Part shown: positions 22,982 to 31,634 of the stretch, piece after piece
Numbering within the stretch: the stretch's first letter is position 1
Layout of the letters: every line of letters begins with the position of its first letter
Assembly (NCBI GenBank): GCA_964483175.1
Contig: CAZAAT010000012.1
Span: forward strand, 1 to 40,016
Direction: 5' to 3'
Origin: JAAYHC01 sp964483175
GTDB lineage: Bacteria; Bacillota; UBA5301
DNA length: 40,016 nucleotides
The notes under the pieces: model-generated
What the model was told of the DNA's origin: nothing
What the model saw: the letters and a program-made list of their open reading frames with translations, nothing else
The model's database searches: none
Program-made: the position numbers and the translations under genes

Positions 22982-23577
22982 TGCAGATTCCTCCCAGGAG
23001 GCTCGGAAGCTAGATACACCATCGGGTCAACCGGAACACCCTGGAGAAACAACATGAAATGGAGGTGGGGTTCGGCACCCAGGCGCAATAAGCCGGAGGT
23101 TCCGGATTGAGCGATCACTGTTCCCCTGGAAACGAAATCGCCCTCCCCCACCAAGATCTGATCTAGATGTGCATAACCTGATGCCCACCCCTGGCTATGT
23201 TGGATGATCACTGTGTGGCCGAGGGTGGCGCTATAATAGACTCTACTGACCTGCCCCTGAGCAACTGCCCGTACCGGTGTCCTCACGGCAGTGCCGATAT
23301 CTATCGCCCGATGGTAATATGGTATCTTGGTCAACGGATGCTTTTCCCAGCCATAAGCAGAGAAAACCGGCCCATTTACCGGCCAACCGAACTCTTCTGA
23401 AGTAGAGACGACAAGCCCAACCTCTTTCCACGGTGATACTAGTCTCTCAAGATAAACCGGGATTTGCGTGAGTACCTGTGGCGTAACTGATGGCACAAAC
23501 TCGAATTGGCCGTAAAAGAAGAGGGAGGCAACCGCCAAAAGCAATAGATATCCGAAGATCCAAACTACCCGCTTCAT
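22978..23577 (-). CDS. spoIVFA: SpoIVFA-like M23 (LytM) peptidase, membrane-anchored
   Basis: Protein of 199 residues: an N-terminal membrane anchor (about 4-22), a linker, then an M23 LytM domain (about 65-195). In Bacillus, SpoIVFA scaffolds SpoIVFB and its LytM domain lacks catalytic residues. Here the motifs look intact: His89 and Asp93 in HRAIDIG, AHLDQI, and the HxH pair His171/His173 in EPHLHFM. It could be an active endopeptidase or a structural partner. Four-base overlap with spoIVFB implies coupled translation. The binding site GGGGGGG can pair with CCCCCCC upstream. Confidence 0.88.
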   Translation of the reverse strand: MKRVVWIFGYLLLLAVASLFFYGQFEFVPSVTPQVLTQIPVYLERLVSPWKEVGLVVSTSEEFGWPVNGPVFSAYGWEKHPLTKIPYYHRAIDIGTAVRTPVRAVAQGQVSRVYYSATLGHTVIIQHSQGWASGYAHLDQILVGEGDFVSRGTVIAQSGTSGLLRLGAEPHLHFMLFLQGVPVDPMVYLASEPPGRNLQ

Positions 23578-23647
23578 GGCAGTAGTCCCCCCCTTTTAAA
23601 CTTCATCCGCAAGATATTATATTACTGACCTCGGGGGGGTAGTACGT

Positions 23648-24769
23648 CTAGGCTTGGAAGCGCAGTCGATGCCGACGAGCATAAATGTTGACCAACAGTC
23701 CGATGCCGATCATATTAGTCAGTAGAGACGATCCTCCGTAACTAAGAAATGGTAAGGGAATACCGGTTACCGGCATAATTCCGAGATTCATCCCAATATT
23801 GATGACGATATGGGTGGCTAACATCGAGACTACACCAACAGCAACTAAGCTACCGTACTCGTCCTTCGCAGTATACGCAACCAATAAACCCCGCCAAAGG
23901 ATGATGAAATAGGCTGCCAGCACAAACAAGCCGCCGATGAGACCGAATTCTTCACCGATAACAGAAAAGATGAAATCTGTATGGTGTGCGGGTACAAAGT
24001 TGAGTTGGGTCTGTGAACCGGCAAACAGGCCTTTGCCCCATAAACGTCCGGAGCCGATAGCAATCATCGACTGGATCACATTGTAGCCTGCTCCGATCGG
24101 GTCACTGTACGGGTTGATCAAAACCATTATCCGCTTTTGCTGGTAAGGTTGGAGAGCGAAAAAGAAAATCAGGGGGGAGATGGCTAAAGCCGCAGCGATT
24201 ATGATCCCTAAATGCTTAGGATTAGCCCCCGCCGCAAATAACATCCCGAAGAGGATCCCGGCAAAAACCATGGCGGTACCCAGGTCGGGTTGTAATAAAA
24301 TCAAGCCAATCGGGATTAAAACAATTACAAAAGGGACGATCAAACTCTTAAACGAGTCAAGCTCGCGACCAGCTAAATAATTGGCCAGAAACAAAATCAC
24401 GGCGATTTTTGCCAACTCAGAAGGCTGAAAAGAAGCTAAACCGCCGATGCTAAACCAGGCTTGTGCCCCGGAAACCAGTTTACCAACAAGTAACACCAGA
24501 ATCAGTAGCCCGAGCATGGTTAAATAGATTGTTCGACTAATCTTGCCAATTACATCGTAATCTACAAAGACTGTGGCTCCAAACGCCAACAACCCTACCA
24601 TAATCCAGAAAGCCTGGCGTTTGAGATAAAAGAAAGGATCAGCGCCGGCCTCAAGCAACTTAGCATGAGTAGCGCTATAAACGGCCAACGCACCTAAGAC
24701 AACCAGAATCAGAACAACCCCGAAGAGGAGCAAATCATAATTTTTGGTGAGCAGTTTCGAATGCGACAA
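23648..24769 (-). CDS. rodA: RodA-type SEDS peptidoglycan glycosyltransferase
   Basis: Polytopic SEDS protein of 373 residues with about ten membrane helices. It polymerises lipid II during elongation with PBP2. Conserved segments are LLQPDLGTAMVF (about 160-171), SMIAIGSGRLWGKGL, FIFSVIGEEFGLIGG and GIPLPFLSYGGSSL near the end. The co-occurrence of mreBCD, mrdA and min genes supports RodA over FtsW or SpoVE. The start is a TTG placed 2 bp after the minE stop, so it is part of the min operon. Confidence 0.93.
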   Translation of the reverse strand: MSHSKLLTKNYDLLLFGVVLILVVLGALAVYSATHAKLLEAGADPFFYLKRQAFWIMVGLLAFGATVFVDYDVIGKISRTIYLTMLGLLILVLLVGKLVSGAQAWFSIGGLASFQPSELAKIAVILFLANYLAGRELDSFKSLIVPFVIVLIPIGLILLQPDLGTAMVFAGILFGMLFAAGANPKHLGIIIAAALAISPLIFFFALQPYQQKRIMVLINPYSDPIGAGYNVIQSMIAIGSGRLWGKGLFAGSQTQLNFVPAHHTDFIFSVIGEEFGLIGGLFVLAAYFIILWRGLLVAYTAKDEYGSLVAVGVVSMLATHIVINIGMNLGIMPVTGIPLPFLSYGGSSLLTNMIGIGLLVNIYARRHRLRFQA

Positions 24770-24771
24770 AC

Positions 24772-25044
24772 TTATGCCCGCCTAACGCTTTTGACCGGAA
24801 TATTGGCCACCAGAGCAACGGTATCATCTGCTCGGTCTAAGTTTACCTCCAATCCGGCCACATCAATATCCATGTATTTGGTAAGTACTGTTATCAACTC
24901 TTCTTTGAGCGTCATTAATAACTCCGGAGAGAGTGTAGCCCGATCATGCACTAGAACTAATCTCAGCCGTTCCTTGGCCAAATCTTTGCTGGCCACTTCA
25001 TCCTTGTTAAATAACTTGTTGACAAAATCAATAATTGCCCCCAT
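24772..25044 (-). CDS. minE: Cell division topological specificity factor MinE
   Basis: Ninety-residue MinE. The N-terminal MinD-activating helix (IIDFVNKLFNKDEVASKDLAKERLRL) and the C-terminal topological domain (LMTLKEELITVLTKYMDIDVAGLEVNLDR) are both present. With MinD it drives the oscillating placement system that keeps the Z ring at midcell. The gene follows minD by 2 bp. Presence of MinE rather than only DivIVA is usual in many Clostridia. Confidence 0.95.
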   Translation of the reverse strand: MGAIIDFVNKLFNKDEVASKDLAKERLRLVLVHDRATLSPELLMTLKEELITVLTKYMDIDVAGLEVNLDRADDTVALVANIPVKSVRRA

Positions 25045-25046
25045 CT

Positions 25047-25844
25047 TTACTTACCTCCCACCAGTCGACGCAATTTTTCTAACAAACCGGGAGAGCTAAG
25101 ATCCATCAAGGGTACTTCTTCACCTAGAATTCGATGGCAGATATTTCGGTAGGCTTGCCCAGCCCGGGAATTCTTATCCAATACCGCCGGTTCGCCTCGG
25201 TTGGTAGAAACAATAATGCTCTCGTCATCAGGGACAACACCCAAAAGGTCGATGGCCAGGATTTCAATCACATCATCTATATCCATCATGTCGCCTTTTT
25301 TCACCATATCAGGGCGCAACCGATTGATCAGCAGTTTAGGCGCCGCAATTTCAGCAGCTTCGACCAACCCGATGATCCGGTCAGCATCTCTAACAGCAGA
25401 TACCTCCGGGGTGGTGATGATAATCGCTGCATCCGCTCCGGCTATTGCGTTTTTAAAGCCTCGCTCAATACCCGCCGGACAGTCAATTAAGATATATTGA
25501 AATTGCTCCTTTAGCTGGCGGTTCAGCTCAATCATCTGCTCGGGCTGGATCGCATCTTTATCGCGCGTTTGTGCTGCCGGAAGCAGATATAGATTCTCAT
25601 TGCGCTTATCCTTGATTAACGCGCTCCGCAACTTGCAGGTACCCTCGATCACATCAACCAAGTCATAAACAATTCTGTTTTCTAAGCCCATTACGACATC
25701 AAGGTTGCGCAACCCGATATCAGCATCTACCAAGCAAACCTTATGTCCCAGCTCAGCAAGGCCAAGACCTAGATTAGCCGTGGAAGTCGTCTTGCCGACG
25801 CCTCCTTTGCCCGAAGTAATTACGATAACCTGTGACGATTCCAT
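25047..25844 (-). CDS. minD: Septum site-determining ATPase MinD
   Basis: Deviant Walker ATPase of 265 residues that recruits MinC to the membrane. The P-loop is SGKGGVGKTT (about 11-20); DADIGLRNLDVVMGLENR and FQYILIDCPAGIERGF follow. The C-terminal amphipathic helix SSPGLLEKLRRLVGGK is the membrane targeting sequence. It follows minC by 12 bp, and minE follows. Function is cytoplasmic with ATP-dependent membrane cycling. Confidence 0.97.
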   Translation of the reverse strand: MESSQVIVITSGKGGVGKTTSTANLGLGLAELGHKVCLVDADIGLRNLDVVMGLENRIVYDLVDVIEGTCKLRSALIKDKRNENLYLLPAAQTRDKDAIQPEQMIELNRQLKEQFQYILIDCPAGIERGFKNAIAGADAAIIITTPEVSAVRDADRIIGLVEAAEIAAPKLLINRLRPDMVKKGDMMDIDDVIEILAIDLLGVVPDDESIIVSTNRGEPAVLDKNSRAGQAYRNICHRILGEEVPLMDLSSPGLLEKLRRLVGGK

Positions 25845-25856
25845 TTAATCTCCCCC

Positions 25857-26486
25857 TTAGGAAGCAAACTCTTCAATAAAAACTACCCCATCGCGAACCC
25901 GAGCTATCTCCGGCCGATCGGGCAGGCCAACCAATTCATCCGGTGCTCTTGCAATCAGATCGGCTATCCGCAACTGGGTCGGAGCTAGGCGGAGAGCAAT
26001 GACTTGAGCAGCTAGATTCCCGGTGGCTCCTGCGTGAACCACTCCACGCAAAGTACCAAAAACGATGATATCCCCGCTGGCAATGACCTCGGATCCGGGG
26101 TTTACATCGCCTAATACCACGATATCCCCATCATGACTCACTTTCATACCTGAACGAAGCGTTCGCTTAATTACTTTTGCCCCAACTGGTGGGGGCACGG
26201 CTACTGGAAAACTAGACCGGCTTTTGGATTTGGCTTGCGGCTTAACTTCCAGCTCAATAAGTTTTAGACCACTAGTAGCTAGTAGTTGTGCCAATTCACC
26301 TAGCTCAGCAGGGTTAAGAATCCGACCTTCGGTGAAAACCCTGGCCGAACTCCCCTCAGAAAAAAAACTCCTATTTTTGGTCAGTTCAGCTTCGAGCTCT
26401 GAAAAAACTTCAGATATATCTGCCTCTGGCGCTAGAATTATGCGTAATCCAGCTTTATCTCCTTTAAAGGTAATTAAGTCTGACAA
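25857..26486 (-). CDS. minC: Septum site-determining inhibitor MinC
   Basis: Inhibitor of FtsZ assembly, 209 residues. The C-terminal beta-helix half (from about 105: VIKRTLRSGMKVSHDGDIVVLGDVNPGSEVIASGDIIVFG) is highly characteristic and binds MinD; the N-terminal half is divergent, as is usual. The start is a TTG at 26486 with AGAGTAGGG upstream. minD is 12 bp downstream. The gap to the upstream gene mrdA contains an 11-bp perfect inverted repeat. Confidence 0.93.
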   Translation of the reverse strand: MSDLITFKGDKAGLRIILAPEADISEVFSELEAELTKNRSFFSEGSSARVFTEGRILNPAELGELAQLLATSGLKLIELEVKPQAKSKSRSSFPVAVPPPVGAKVIKRTLRSGMKVSHDGDIVVLGDVNPGSEVIASGDIIVFGTLRGVVHAGATGNLAAQVIALRLAPTQLRIADLIARAPDELVGLPDRPEIARVRDGVVFIEEFAS

Positions 26487-26504
26487 GCAATATCCCTACT
26501 CTCA

Positions 26505-26550
26505 TACCAGCTAAAAGCCTAGTTGTTACCAAATTTCGCTTTAGCTGGTA
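26505..26550. repeat. 11-bp perfect inverted repeat between mrdA and minC
   Basis: TACCAGCTAAA (26505-26515) and TTTAGCTGGTA (26540-26550) are perfect reverse complements with a 24-nt spacer. In the minus-strand transcript it forms a hairpin about 18 nt before the minC start codon. No U-run follows, so it is not an intrinsic terminator. It could be an mRNA processing or stability hairpin, or an operator. Confidence 0.7.
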
Positions 26551-26558
26551 ATTATCCT

Positions 26559-28448
26559 TCATGGCAGTCCAATTTCTCCGGGTGTATCAGGGAGTTCTTC
26601 GTTGGCAATCTCTTCGACCACATCTAGTCCGAAATAGGCCTCAAGTACTCGACGAGCTACAGGCGCCGCTGATCCGGAACCCCCACCAGCGCGTTCCATT
26701 GCCACTACGACCACTACTTCAGGGTTTGTTGCCGGAGCATAACAGGCAAACCAGCCGTGAACATCACTGGTGGTCTTAGAAAGCTCTGCAGTACCGGTTT
26801 TCCCCGCTACCGCTATCGGAAAGTCCCTGAAAACACTGCGCGCCGTTCCCCGCGTGATAACCTGCCGTAACCCATCTCTAACCGCTGCCAGAGCTTGGGG
26901 CTTAAGCTCAACTCGCTTGCGAACCACCGGTCTAAAGACTTCTGCTATCTCACCCGTTGGTTTTAAAATTGCTTGAACCAAATATGGCTCGTAGAAAGTT
27001 CCCCCATTGGCGATAGCTGCGTAAGCATTCGCCATTTGTAACGGTGTTGTCAAAACTGCGCCCTGACCTATCGCCACATCCAAGGTCTCGATGGGATACC
27101 AAATTTGCTGATCGGCCCGATTAAAGTTAGCCTTTTTCCACTCTCGACTGGGAACAAGTCCGCTAGATTCTGCTGGATAGATATTTAGGCCGGTTTTTTC
27201 GCCAAATCCTAAGAGGCGTGACCACCGATGCAGCGAATCAATCCCTGCTCTGCGCCCAATTTCATAAAATACGATATTACACGAATCGCGCAAACCCTCA
27301 GCGATGTTGATTTTCCCATGGTTACGGCCTTGGGCCAAAATCCAGCAGGATTTTTGGGGATAGACATAGTCACGCCCATGAGTGTCAAAAATCTCCCAAG
27401 GAGTTGTTTTACTCTCAGATAAGGCTGCCAAAGCAGTTACTACCTTAAACACAGAGCCCGGAGTGATCTCCCCCTGAGTCACCCGGTTGCGTAGCGGATC
27501 GTAAGGGTTATTAATCAATTCTTGCCAGTATGCTACACTTACTCCACCGATAAACTTAGCGGGATCATAGCCAGGTTCGCTGGCCATAGCCAAGATCTGT
27601 CCGTTGCGCGGATCAAGAACGACTACCGATCCTGCGTAAGCATTGGGGTATCTCCCTTCGGCGCGGATTTCAGCCAAATGCTCCTTGAGAATCTGTTCCG
27701 TTTTGGCCTGCAATTCGATATCTAGCGTCAGAATCAAATTGTTGCCTGGAACACTATCAACTTGACCAAGTACCCTAATCGGCCGATTCACTCGATTAAC
27801 TTCAACCTGCTGACCGCCTTCGATGCCGCGCAGGACAGTTTCATAAACCCATTCTAGCCCTGTCCGTCCAACGATATCATTAGCGCTATAACCTAAAGGG
27901 CCCAATTCTTTTAACTGCTCGAGACTGATCAGACCCAAATAGCCCAGGGTCTGACCGGCCACCTCCGAGTAGGGATAATTCCGAATTGGCGTCTCCTCGA
28001 TAATTACACCCGGCAGATCCAGGCGAGCTTCTTCGATACGGGTTACTATGTCTGGCGAAACATCACGGAACAAACGCACCGGATAATACGGAAGGCGTTG
28101 TTGAGTTTCGATCGCGGTAGCAATCTCGTCTGGGGAATGACCGACAATCTCTCCGAGCAGCTCAAAAACGGGGGTTGGGTCCGGAGGTAGCGCGCGGGGG
28201 ATAATTGAGATGGTAAAAGCCATCCGATTATTCGCCACGGCGATGAGATTGCGATCGTAAATAATGCCACGGGGGGCGGGGATCGGAACGACGCGCAAGG
28301 CGTTCGCTTCGGAACGGCGTAAAAATTCTTCACCTTGGATAATCTGTAAATACCATAGCCGCCCGGCGATGGCCAAAAACACGGCAGCCAGGAAGATCAG
28401 GCTGATTTTGAGACGCTTTTCAACTGTCTGTTTCACCTTATCGGTCAT
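26559..28448 (-). CDS. mrdA: Penicillin-binding protein 2 (elongation transpeptidase)
   Basis: Class B penicillin-binding protein, 629 residues. N-terminal membrane anchor (about 12-32), dimerisation domain starting VPIPAPRGIIYDRN, and C-terminal transpeptidase domain. Active-site motifs: SVFK (332-335), SCN (389-391) and KTGT in AVAGKTGTAELS (about 550). It cross-links peptidoglycan during side-wall growth with RodA, whose gene is in the same operon. The start overlaps mreD by 4 bp. Confidence 0.96.
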   Translation of the reverse strand: MTDKVKQTVEKRLKISLIFLAAVFLAIAGRLWYLQIIQGEEFLRRSEANALRVVPIPAPRGIIYDRNLIAVANNRMAFTISIIPRALPPDPTPVFELLGEIVGHSPDEIATAIETQQRLPYYPVRLFRDVSPDIVTRIEEARLDLPGVIIEETPIRNYPYSEVAGQTLGYLGLISLEQLKELGPLGYSANDIVGRTGLEWVYETVLRGIEGGQQVEVNRVNRPIRVLGQVDSVPGNNLILTLDIELQAKTEQILKEHLAEIRAEGRYPNAYAGSVVVLDPRNGQILAMASEPGYDPAKFIGGVSVAYWQELINNPYDPLRNRVTQGEITPGSVFKVVTALAALSESKTTPWEIFDTHGRDYVYPQKSCWILAQGRNHGKINIAEGLRDSCNIVFYEIGRRAGIDSLHRWSRLLGFGEKTGLNIYPAESSGLVPSREWKKANFNRADQQIWYPIETLDVAIGQGAVLTTPLQMANAYAAIANGGTFYEPYLVQAILKPTGEIAEVFRPVVRKRVELKPQALAAVRDGLRQVITRGTARSVFRDFPIAVAGKTGTAELSKTTSDVHGWFACYAPATNPEVVVVVAMERAGGGSGSAAPVARRVLEAYFGLDVVEEIANEELPDTPGEIGLP

Positions 28449-28960
28449 AGCATACGTTGCTCCTTATACCAGCCCCTGACCTGAAACTCGTGGTACAGAT
28501 CTTTTACAAGCTTAGCAATTATTGGTGCCAACAACGCTGTATAACATGCACTTAACAGGACGAAGCGGCGCATGCTTATCCAAACCGACTGGCCAATACC
28601 GAAAGATTGACCTAATAGTAAAAAGATCAATTGGTCACAGACAACCGCTAGAAAAGTGGTGAAGATCGGGACAAGGAAATTGTCAGCGTATACGCGTTTC
28701 GGAATAAAGCCAACAGCCAACCCGACCAAGACTTTACCGGGAATCGACAGACCGATAAAGTTTCCACGCAATAAATCGGCTAAGAACCCCCCAAGCAGAC
28801 CCGCCAAGGCACCTTCTCGCGGACCGGCAGTAATTGCAACCGCAACTACCATGCCCAAAATCAAATCCGGTCTGGTGCCAAAGAATTGGAGATGGGAAAA
28901 GAAAGAAGATTGAAAAACAAACAATATACTGATTAGAATCGAGAGGATTAATGCGCGCAA
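28445..28960 (-). CDS. mreD: Rod shape-determining protein MreD
   Basis: Integral membrane protein of 171 residues with about five to six helices. The pattern FQSSFFSHLQFFGTRPDLILGMVVAVA near the N-terminus, and GFLADLLRGNFIGLSIPGKVLVG in the middle, are characteristic. It links MreC and MreB to the membrane. The position mreB-mreC-mreD-mrdA is conserved. It follows mreC by 25 bp and overlaps mrdA by 4 bp. Confidence 0.93.
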   Translation of the reverse strand: MRALILSILISILFVFQSSFFSHLQFFGTRPDLILGMVVAVAITAGPREGALAGLLGGFLADLLRGNFIGLSIPGKVLVGLAVGFIPKRVYADNFLVPIFTTFLAVVCDQLIFLLLGQSFGIGQSVWISMRRFVLLSACYTALLAPIIAKLVKDLYHEFQVRGWYKEQRML

Positions 28961-28985
28961 CTCACTACACTCCCACCGCCACCAG

Positions 28986-29801
28986 CTAGTCAGGGAGGAT
29001 TACAAAAACTTCCTCCAGTCGAGAAAAGTCCGTAGCCGGCTGCAGCAGGCCGGTCACAGTAAGACCATACTGATCTTCTTGAACTTCCACGATCTCGCCG
29101 ATCGGCAGCCCCTTAGGGTAAATTGCTCCGAGACCGGAGGTCACCACTTGACAGCCCACTTCGAGGCGGGCATCACTAGCCAAAGGCTTTACCTTGAGCA
29201 ATCTCGACTGATCCTGAGCACCTTCAACCAACACATAATCTCGATTATCAGCAGTAATACCACCAATTGCGCTGCGTGAATCAATAGCCAATAAGACCGT
29301 AGCCGTGTTAGCGGTAGCCTGCCGAACTTGGCCAACCACGCCGGCAGTGGTAATAACGGGAAGGCCGGGCTTTATCCCCGCCAATTCCCCTTTATCAATG
29401 GTAATCAGATTAAACCAATCCGGTATCGCTCGTCCGATTACTTGTGCTGCAACCAGATTATATTCTGATTTTTGTTGAAATTCAAATAGAGCTGCCCAAC
29501 GCTTGTTCTCGCGGGCAGATTCTTGCAACAGGGAGTTTTCCGCTGCTAACCGCGCCAGCTTCTCTTTTAATTGTAGATTCTCGCGTTGGATCCGACCAAG
29601 GTTAACAAAAGAATTCCAAGTCTCCGTAACTTGATAAATGATTGACGTTATTCCATCTTGCAAAGGGGAAACAGCATCTCGCAGCAAGCGCTCCACAACC
29701 GTAATCTGAGTTCGCTCCCCTGAAGTAGTGTAGACCATAACGAGAAGGCCTAGTATCAACCCAATCAATATAGGCCATACCCACCGGGTAGAACGGAACA
29801 T
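28986..29801 (-). CDS. mreC: Rod shape-determining protein MreC
   Basis: Bitopic protein of 271 residues: one N-terminal membrane helix (about 8-26), a coiled coil (about 68-100, rich in L, E and K) and a C-terminal beta-barrel domain outside the membrane (AAQVIGRAIPDWFNLITIDKG onward, ending VFVILPD). It scaffolds the elongasome and binds PBP2. Placed between mreB and mreD, 21 bp from mreB. Confidence 0.95.
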   Translation of the reverse strand: MFRSTRWVWPILIGLILGLLVMVYTTSGERTQITVVERLLRDAVSPLQDGITSIIYQVTETWNSFVNLGRIQRENLQLKEKLARLAAENSLLQESARENKRWAALFEFQQKSEYNLVAAQVIGRAIPDWFNLITIDKGELAGIKPGLPVITTAGVVGQVRQATANTATVLLAIDSRSAIGGITADNRDYVLVEGAQDQSRLLKVKPLASDARLEVGCQVVTSGLGAIYPKGLPIGEIVEVQEDQYGLTVTGLLQPATDFSRLEEVFVILPD

Positions 29802-29822
29802 TCGCTATCTCCCCCACTGGCA

Positions 29823-30842
29823 TTAGACTCGCTTTGGTGATACCAAAACCCGTTTCATTACATCGAAATGTTCTAAAGCAGCACCGGTTCCGATAGCCAC
29901 ACAAGCCTGTGGGTCATCGGCCACTAGAACCGGCATTCCGGTCTCTTCACTAAGTAGTCGGTCCAAACCCTTCAGCAACGAGCCACCCCCTGCAAGGATA
30001 ACCCCTTTGTCCATAATGTCAGCAGACAGTTCCGGCGGGGTACGCTCAAGAGTGCTGCGGACCGCCTCGACTATGGCTGAAACAGGTTCAGCCAAAGCCT
30101 CACGGATCTCATCGGCCGTAACAGTAACCGTTTTAGGCAAGCCACTAACCAGGTCACGCCCCCTGACCTCCATGGTCTCATCGTCTCCCAGATCGTAAGC
30201 ACTGCCAATCTGCTTCTTAATTTCTTCTGCCGTACGCTCGCCGATCATCAAATTATAACTGCGCCGAACATGCTGAACAATCGCTTCATCAAGCTCATCC
30301 CCGGCAACCCTCACAGAACGGCTGGCAACCACGCCACCTAGTGAAATCACTGCAACCTCGGTGGTACCACCACCGATATCGACGATCATGCTCCCGGTAG
30401 GCTCTTGAACGGGAAGACCGGCACCAATAGCAGCCGCCATCGGTTCTTCGATCAAGCGAGCATCTTTAGCCCCGGCCGCCAAGGTCGCGTCGATGACAGC
30501 CCGTTTTTCAACCTCGGTTACACCGGTCGGAACACAAACTATCACCCTGGGTTTGAACAAGCGGCCTTTATGAACCTTAGCGATAAAATAACGCAGCATC
30601 TTTTCCGTCGTATCAAAATCAGCGATAACGCCATCTTTCATCGGTCTAATGGCGATGATGTTGCCCGGGGTCCGTCCGACCATACGCTTGGCTTCCTCGC
30701 CAACAGCTAAGACCTGTTCTGTATCTCGGTCAATAGCGACAACTGAAGGCTCGTTCATCACAATGCCCTTACCTCTAACGTATACCACTGTATTGGCTGT
30801 GCCAAGGTCGATGCCTAAATCTCGAGAAAATCTTCCAAACAT
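29823..30842 (-). CDS. mreB: Actin-like rod shape protein MreB
   Basis: Bacterial actin of 339 residues that organises wall synthesis along the cell. It starts MFGRFSRDLGIDLGTANTVVYV (phosphate 1 loop DLGTAN); IVDIGGGTTEVAVIS forms phosphate 2 and VILAGGGSLLKGLDRLL the adenosine motif. The N-terminus has a short amphipathic stretch. Good AAAGGAG site precedes the ATG. Because it is preceded by radC and maf, the order maf-radC-mreBCD matches Bacillus. A second paralogue (mbl) is not in this window. Confidence 0.97.
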   Translation of the reverse strand: MFGRFSRDLGIDLGTANTVVYVRGKGIVMNEPSVVAIDRDTEQVLAVGEEAKRMVGRTPGNIIAIRPMKDGVIADFDTTEKMLRYFIAKVHKGRLFKPRVIVCVPTGVTEVEKRAVIDATLAAGAKDARLIEEPMAAAIGAGLPVQEPTGSMIVDIGGGTTEVAVISLGGVVASRSVRVAGDELDEAIVQHVRRSYNLMIGERTAEEIKKQIGSAYDLGDDETMEVRGRDLVSGLPKTVTVTADEIREALAEPVSAIVEAVRSTLERTPPELSADIMDKGVILAGGGSLLKGLDRLLSEETGMPVLVADDPQACVAIGTGAALEHFDVMKRVLVSPKRV

Positions 30843-30877
30843 CTATTGTAGGCTCCTTTCGGGATAATGCACATAAA

Positions 30878-30903
30878 CCCTGTTTGTATTCTGGAAACAA
30901 GGG
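30878..30903 (-). other. Hairpin between radC and mreB
   Basis: CCCT(T)GTTT / AAACAGGG with a bulged T, loop CCAGAATAC, on the minus strand, about 35 nt before mreB. Only three T residues follow, so it is at best a leaky terminator. Confidence 0.35.
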
Positions 30904-30917
30904 ATCAATACCTCTTG

Positions 30918-31634
30918 TCAGACTATGCCTTTTTCCCGCAGGCTAACGAAGGTATTATCCCCGACAATAATGTGATCTAACACCTGGATTCCCAAGAGTT
31001 TCCCGCAATCGACCAGGCGCCTGGTCAACTCGACATCCTCCCTACTGGGAGTCGGGTCACCACTGGGATGGTTATGCGCCAAAATAACCCCGGCACCAGA
31101 TCTGGATATCACCGGCCGAAAAACCTCTCGGGGATGCACTAGGCTAGAGTTTAACGTCCCTACCGAAACTAGTTCGTTAGCTATCACCTGGTTCTTGGTA
31201 TCAACGACCAAACAGCGAAAATTTTCTTTCGACAAGAAGCGAAGGTCTGACCACAGATAGGAAGCCGCCTCCGCAGGAGTGCCGATAGATTTTTTCTGCC
31301 TAGCTTGTAGCTGAGCCATCCGTTGTCCTAAGGTTAAAGCGGCGATCACCCGCGCAGCTTTCGCCCTCCCAACACCGCCTATTGTGGCGAGCTCACACGG
31401 GCTGGAAGCAGCTAAACCACGCAAACCGCCAAAAATGGATAACAGCTCATGCGCTAACTCCAGCGCAGAGCGCCCGCGAACACCGGTGCCCAGAATAACG
31501 GCGACTAATTCACCATCTGACAATGCAGACGGACCTTGAAAAAATAGTTTTTCACGTGGTCTCTCAACTAACGGTAATGTCCTAAGATTGCTTAATCCGC
31601 TGATCGTGATCTCTCTCCTTTTGGAGTATGGCAA
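30918..31634 (-). CDS. radC: RadC/JAB1-MPN family protein (DNA repair-associated)
   Basis: UPF0758 family member with an N-terminal helix-hairpin-helix region (LATIGGVGRAKAARVIAAL) and a C-terminal JAMM metalloprotease-like domain: HNHPSGDPTPSREDVE contains the HxH and downstream Asp ligands, with an upstream glutamate. The name RadC is historical; direct repair activity is doubtful. The start is a problem: the family normally begins 5-8 residues before LPLVERPREKL, but no ATG, GTG or TTG is available there. The nearest legal starts are TTG codons inside maf (31634, or 31661 giving 247 residues). A strong AAGGAG lies between them and the expected start. I give the nearer TTG. Confidence 0.9.
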   Translation of the reverse strand: MPYSKRREITISGLSNLRTLPLVERPREKLFFQGPSALSDGELVAVILGTGVRGRSALELAHELLSIFGGLRGLAASSPCELATIGGVGRAKAARVIAALTLGQRMAQLQARQKKSIGTPAEAASYLWSDLRFLSKENFRCLVVDTKNQVIANELVSVGTLNSSLVHPREVFRPVISRSGAGVILAHNHPSGDPTPSREDVELTRRLVDCGKLLGIQVLDHIIVGDNTFVSLREKGIV

